Shown piece after piece: positions 33,302 through 33,498 of a stretch of DNA of 33,498 bases (its first letter is position 1; each line of letters starts with the position of its first letter). The notes below the pieces were generated by a model that had not been told where the DNA came from, ran no database searches, and worked only from the letters and a program-made list of their open reading frames with translations. Made by a program: the position numbers and the translations under genes. Where the stretch lies: assembly GCA_944325965.1 (NCBI GenBank), contig CALVCB010000019.1, positions 1 through 33,498 on the forward strand, given 5' to 3'. This DNA comes from an uncultured Bacteroidales bacterium. Lineage in GTDB: Bacteria; Bacteroidota; Bacteroidia; Bacteroidales; UBA932.

Positions 33302-33498
33302 ATGGAGATGGATGATATGGACCTGTCCGCAGAAGGACAGGGGGACGAATACAATGACGCACCTGTGGAAGAAGGGCAGTCATCCGGCAAATTCGACAAG
33401 CTGCTCAGCGAGAACAGCCGGAAATACAAGCTTTCCGGCATGTTCAAGGAATGGTTCCTGGACTATTCCTCATACGTGATACTCCAGAGGGCCGTCCC
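33302..33498 (+). CDS. Partial gene: type II topoisomerase A subunit (ParC/GyrA family), N-terminus
   Basis: The frame opens with ATG at 33302 and runs off the right edge (65 complete codons). After about 45 acidic and polar residues comes KLSGMFKEWFLDYSSYVILQ then RAVP, the conserved start of the GyrA/ParC breakage-reunion domain. The N-terminal acidic leader is longer than in E. coli GyrA and fits the ParC-like subunit of Bacteroidota, but the choice between topoisomerase IV and gyrase cannot be made from this part. The in-frame ATGs at 33308 and 33317 are alternative starts. Confidence 0.85.
   Translation, partial: MEMDDMDLSAEGQGDEYNDAPVEEGQSSGKFDKLLSENSRKYKLSGMFKEWFLDYSSYVILQRAV

Overview
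The window reads as an ordinary chromosomal segment of a Bacteroidota bacterium, most likely a host-associated member of the Bacteroidales. The evidence is a SusC/SusD pair under an ECF sigma/FecR pair, a complete bat (aerotolerance) operon, a BtuG-type vitamin B12 lipoprotein, lipoproteins with acidic residues after the lipid cysteine, and upstream boxes of the Bacteroidota type TAnnTTTG. I see no rRNA, tRNA, insertion sequence, prophage or CRISPR array. About 30 genes are packed tightly, many with overlapping start and stop codons.

Layout. (1) 1-143: start of a minus-strand gene, possibly an AlkD-like repair protein, then a 350-nt spacer with a C9 tract and a small secreted PepSY-like protein (496-939). 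(2) 914-7160, minus strand: a B12 uptake operon headed by a cobalamin riboswitch, transcribed as btuG, btuB, btuF, btuC, btuD. It joins surface capture, TonB-dependent outer-membrane passage, periplasmic binding and an ABC importer. (3) 7186-8573 glyA with a strong hairpin, and divergent to it a TrmH/SpoU RNA methyltransferase. (4) 9242-19523, minus strand: ECF sigma, FecR, SusC with an STN domain, SusD, a FISUMP-domain lipoprotein, a beta-propeller lipoprotein and a secreted metallophosphoesterase. This looks like a self-regulated uptake locus without any carbohydrate-active enzyme; its substrate is unknown. (5) 19605-28038, minus strand: the bat operon moxR, DUF58, a membrane protein, batA, batB, batC and a single gene fusing batD and batE. 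(6) 28123-33498, plus strand: truA, exbB-exbD-tonB, an RluB-type pseudouridine synthase with a long disordered tail, era, and the start of a type II topoisomerase A subunit.

The parts connect: the ExbB-ExbD-TonB complex would energise both TonB-dependent receptors in the window (BtuB and SusC), and glyA supplies one-carbon units to the folate cycle that B12-dependent methionine synthase uses. The most unusual items are the batD-batE fusion, which keeps an intact internal start codon and signal peptide, the CAZyme-free SusCD/phosphoesterase locus, the roughly 215-residue disordered tail on the pseudouridine synthase, and a C9 tract lying in a possible promoter spacer.
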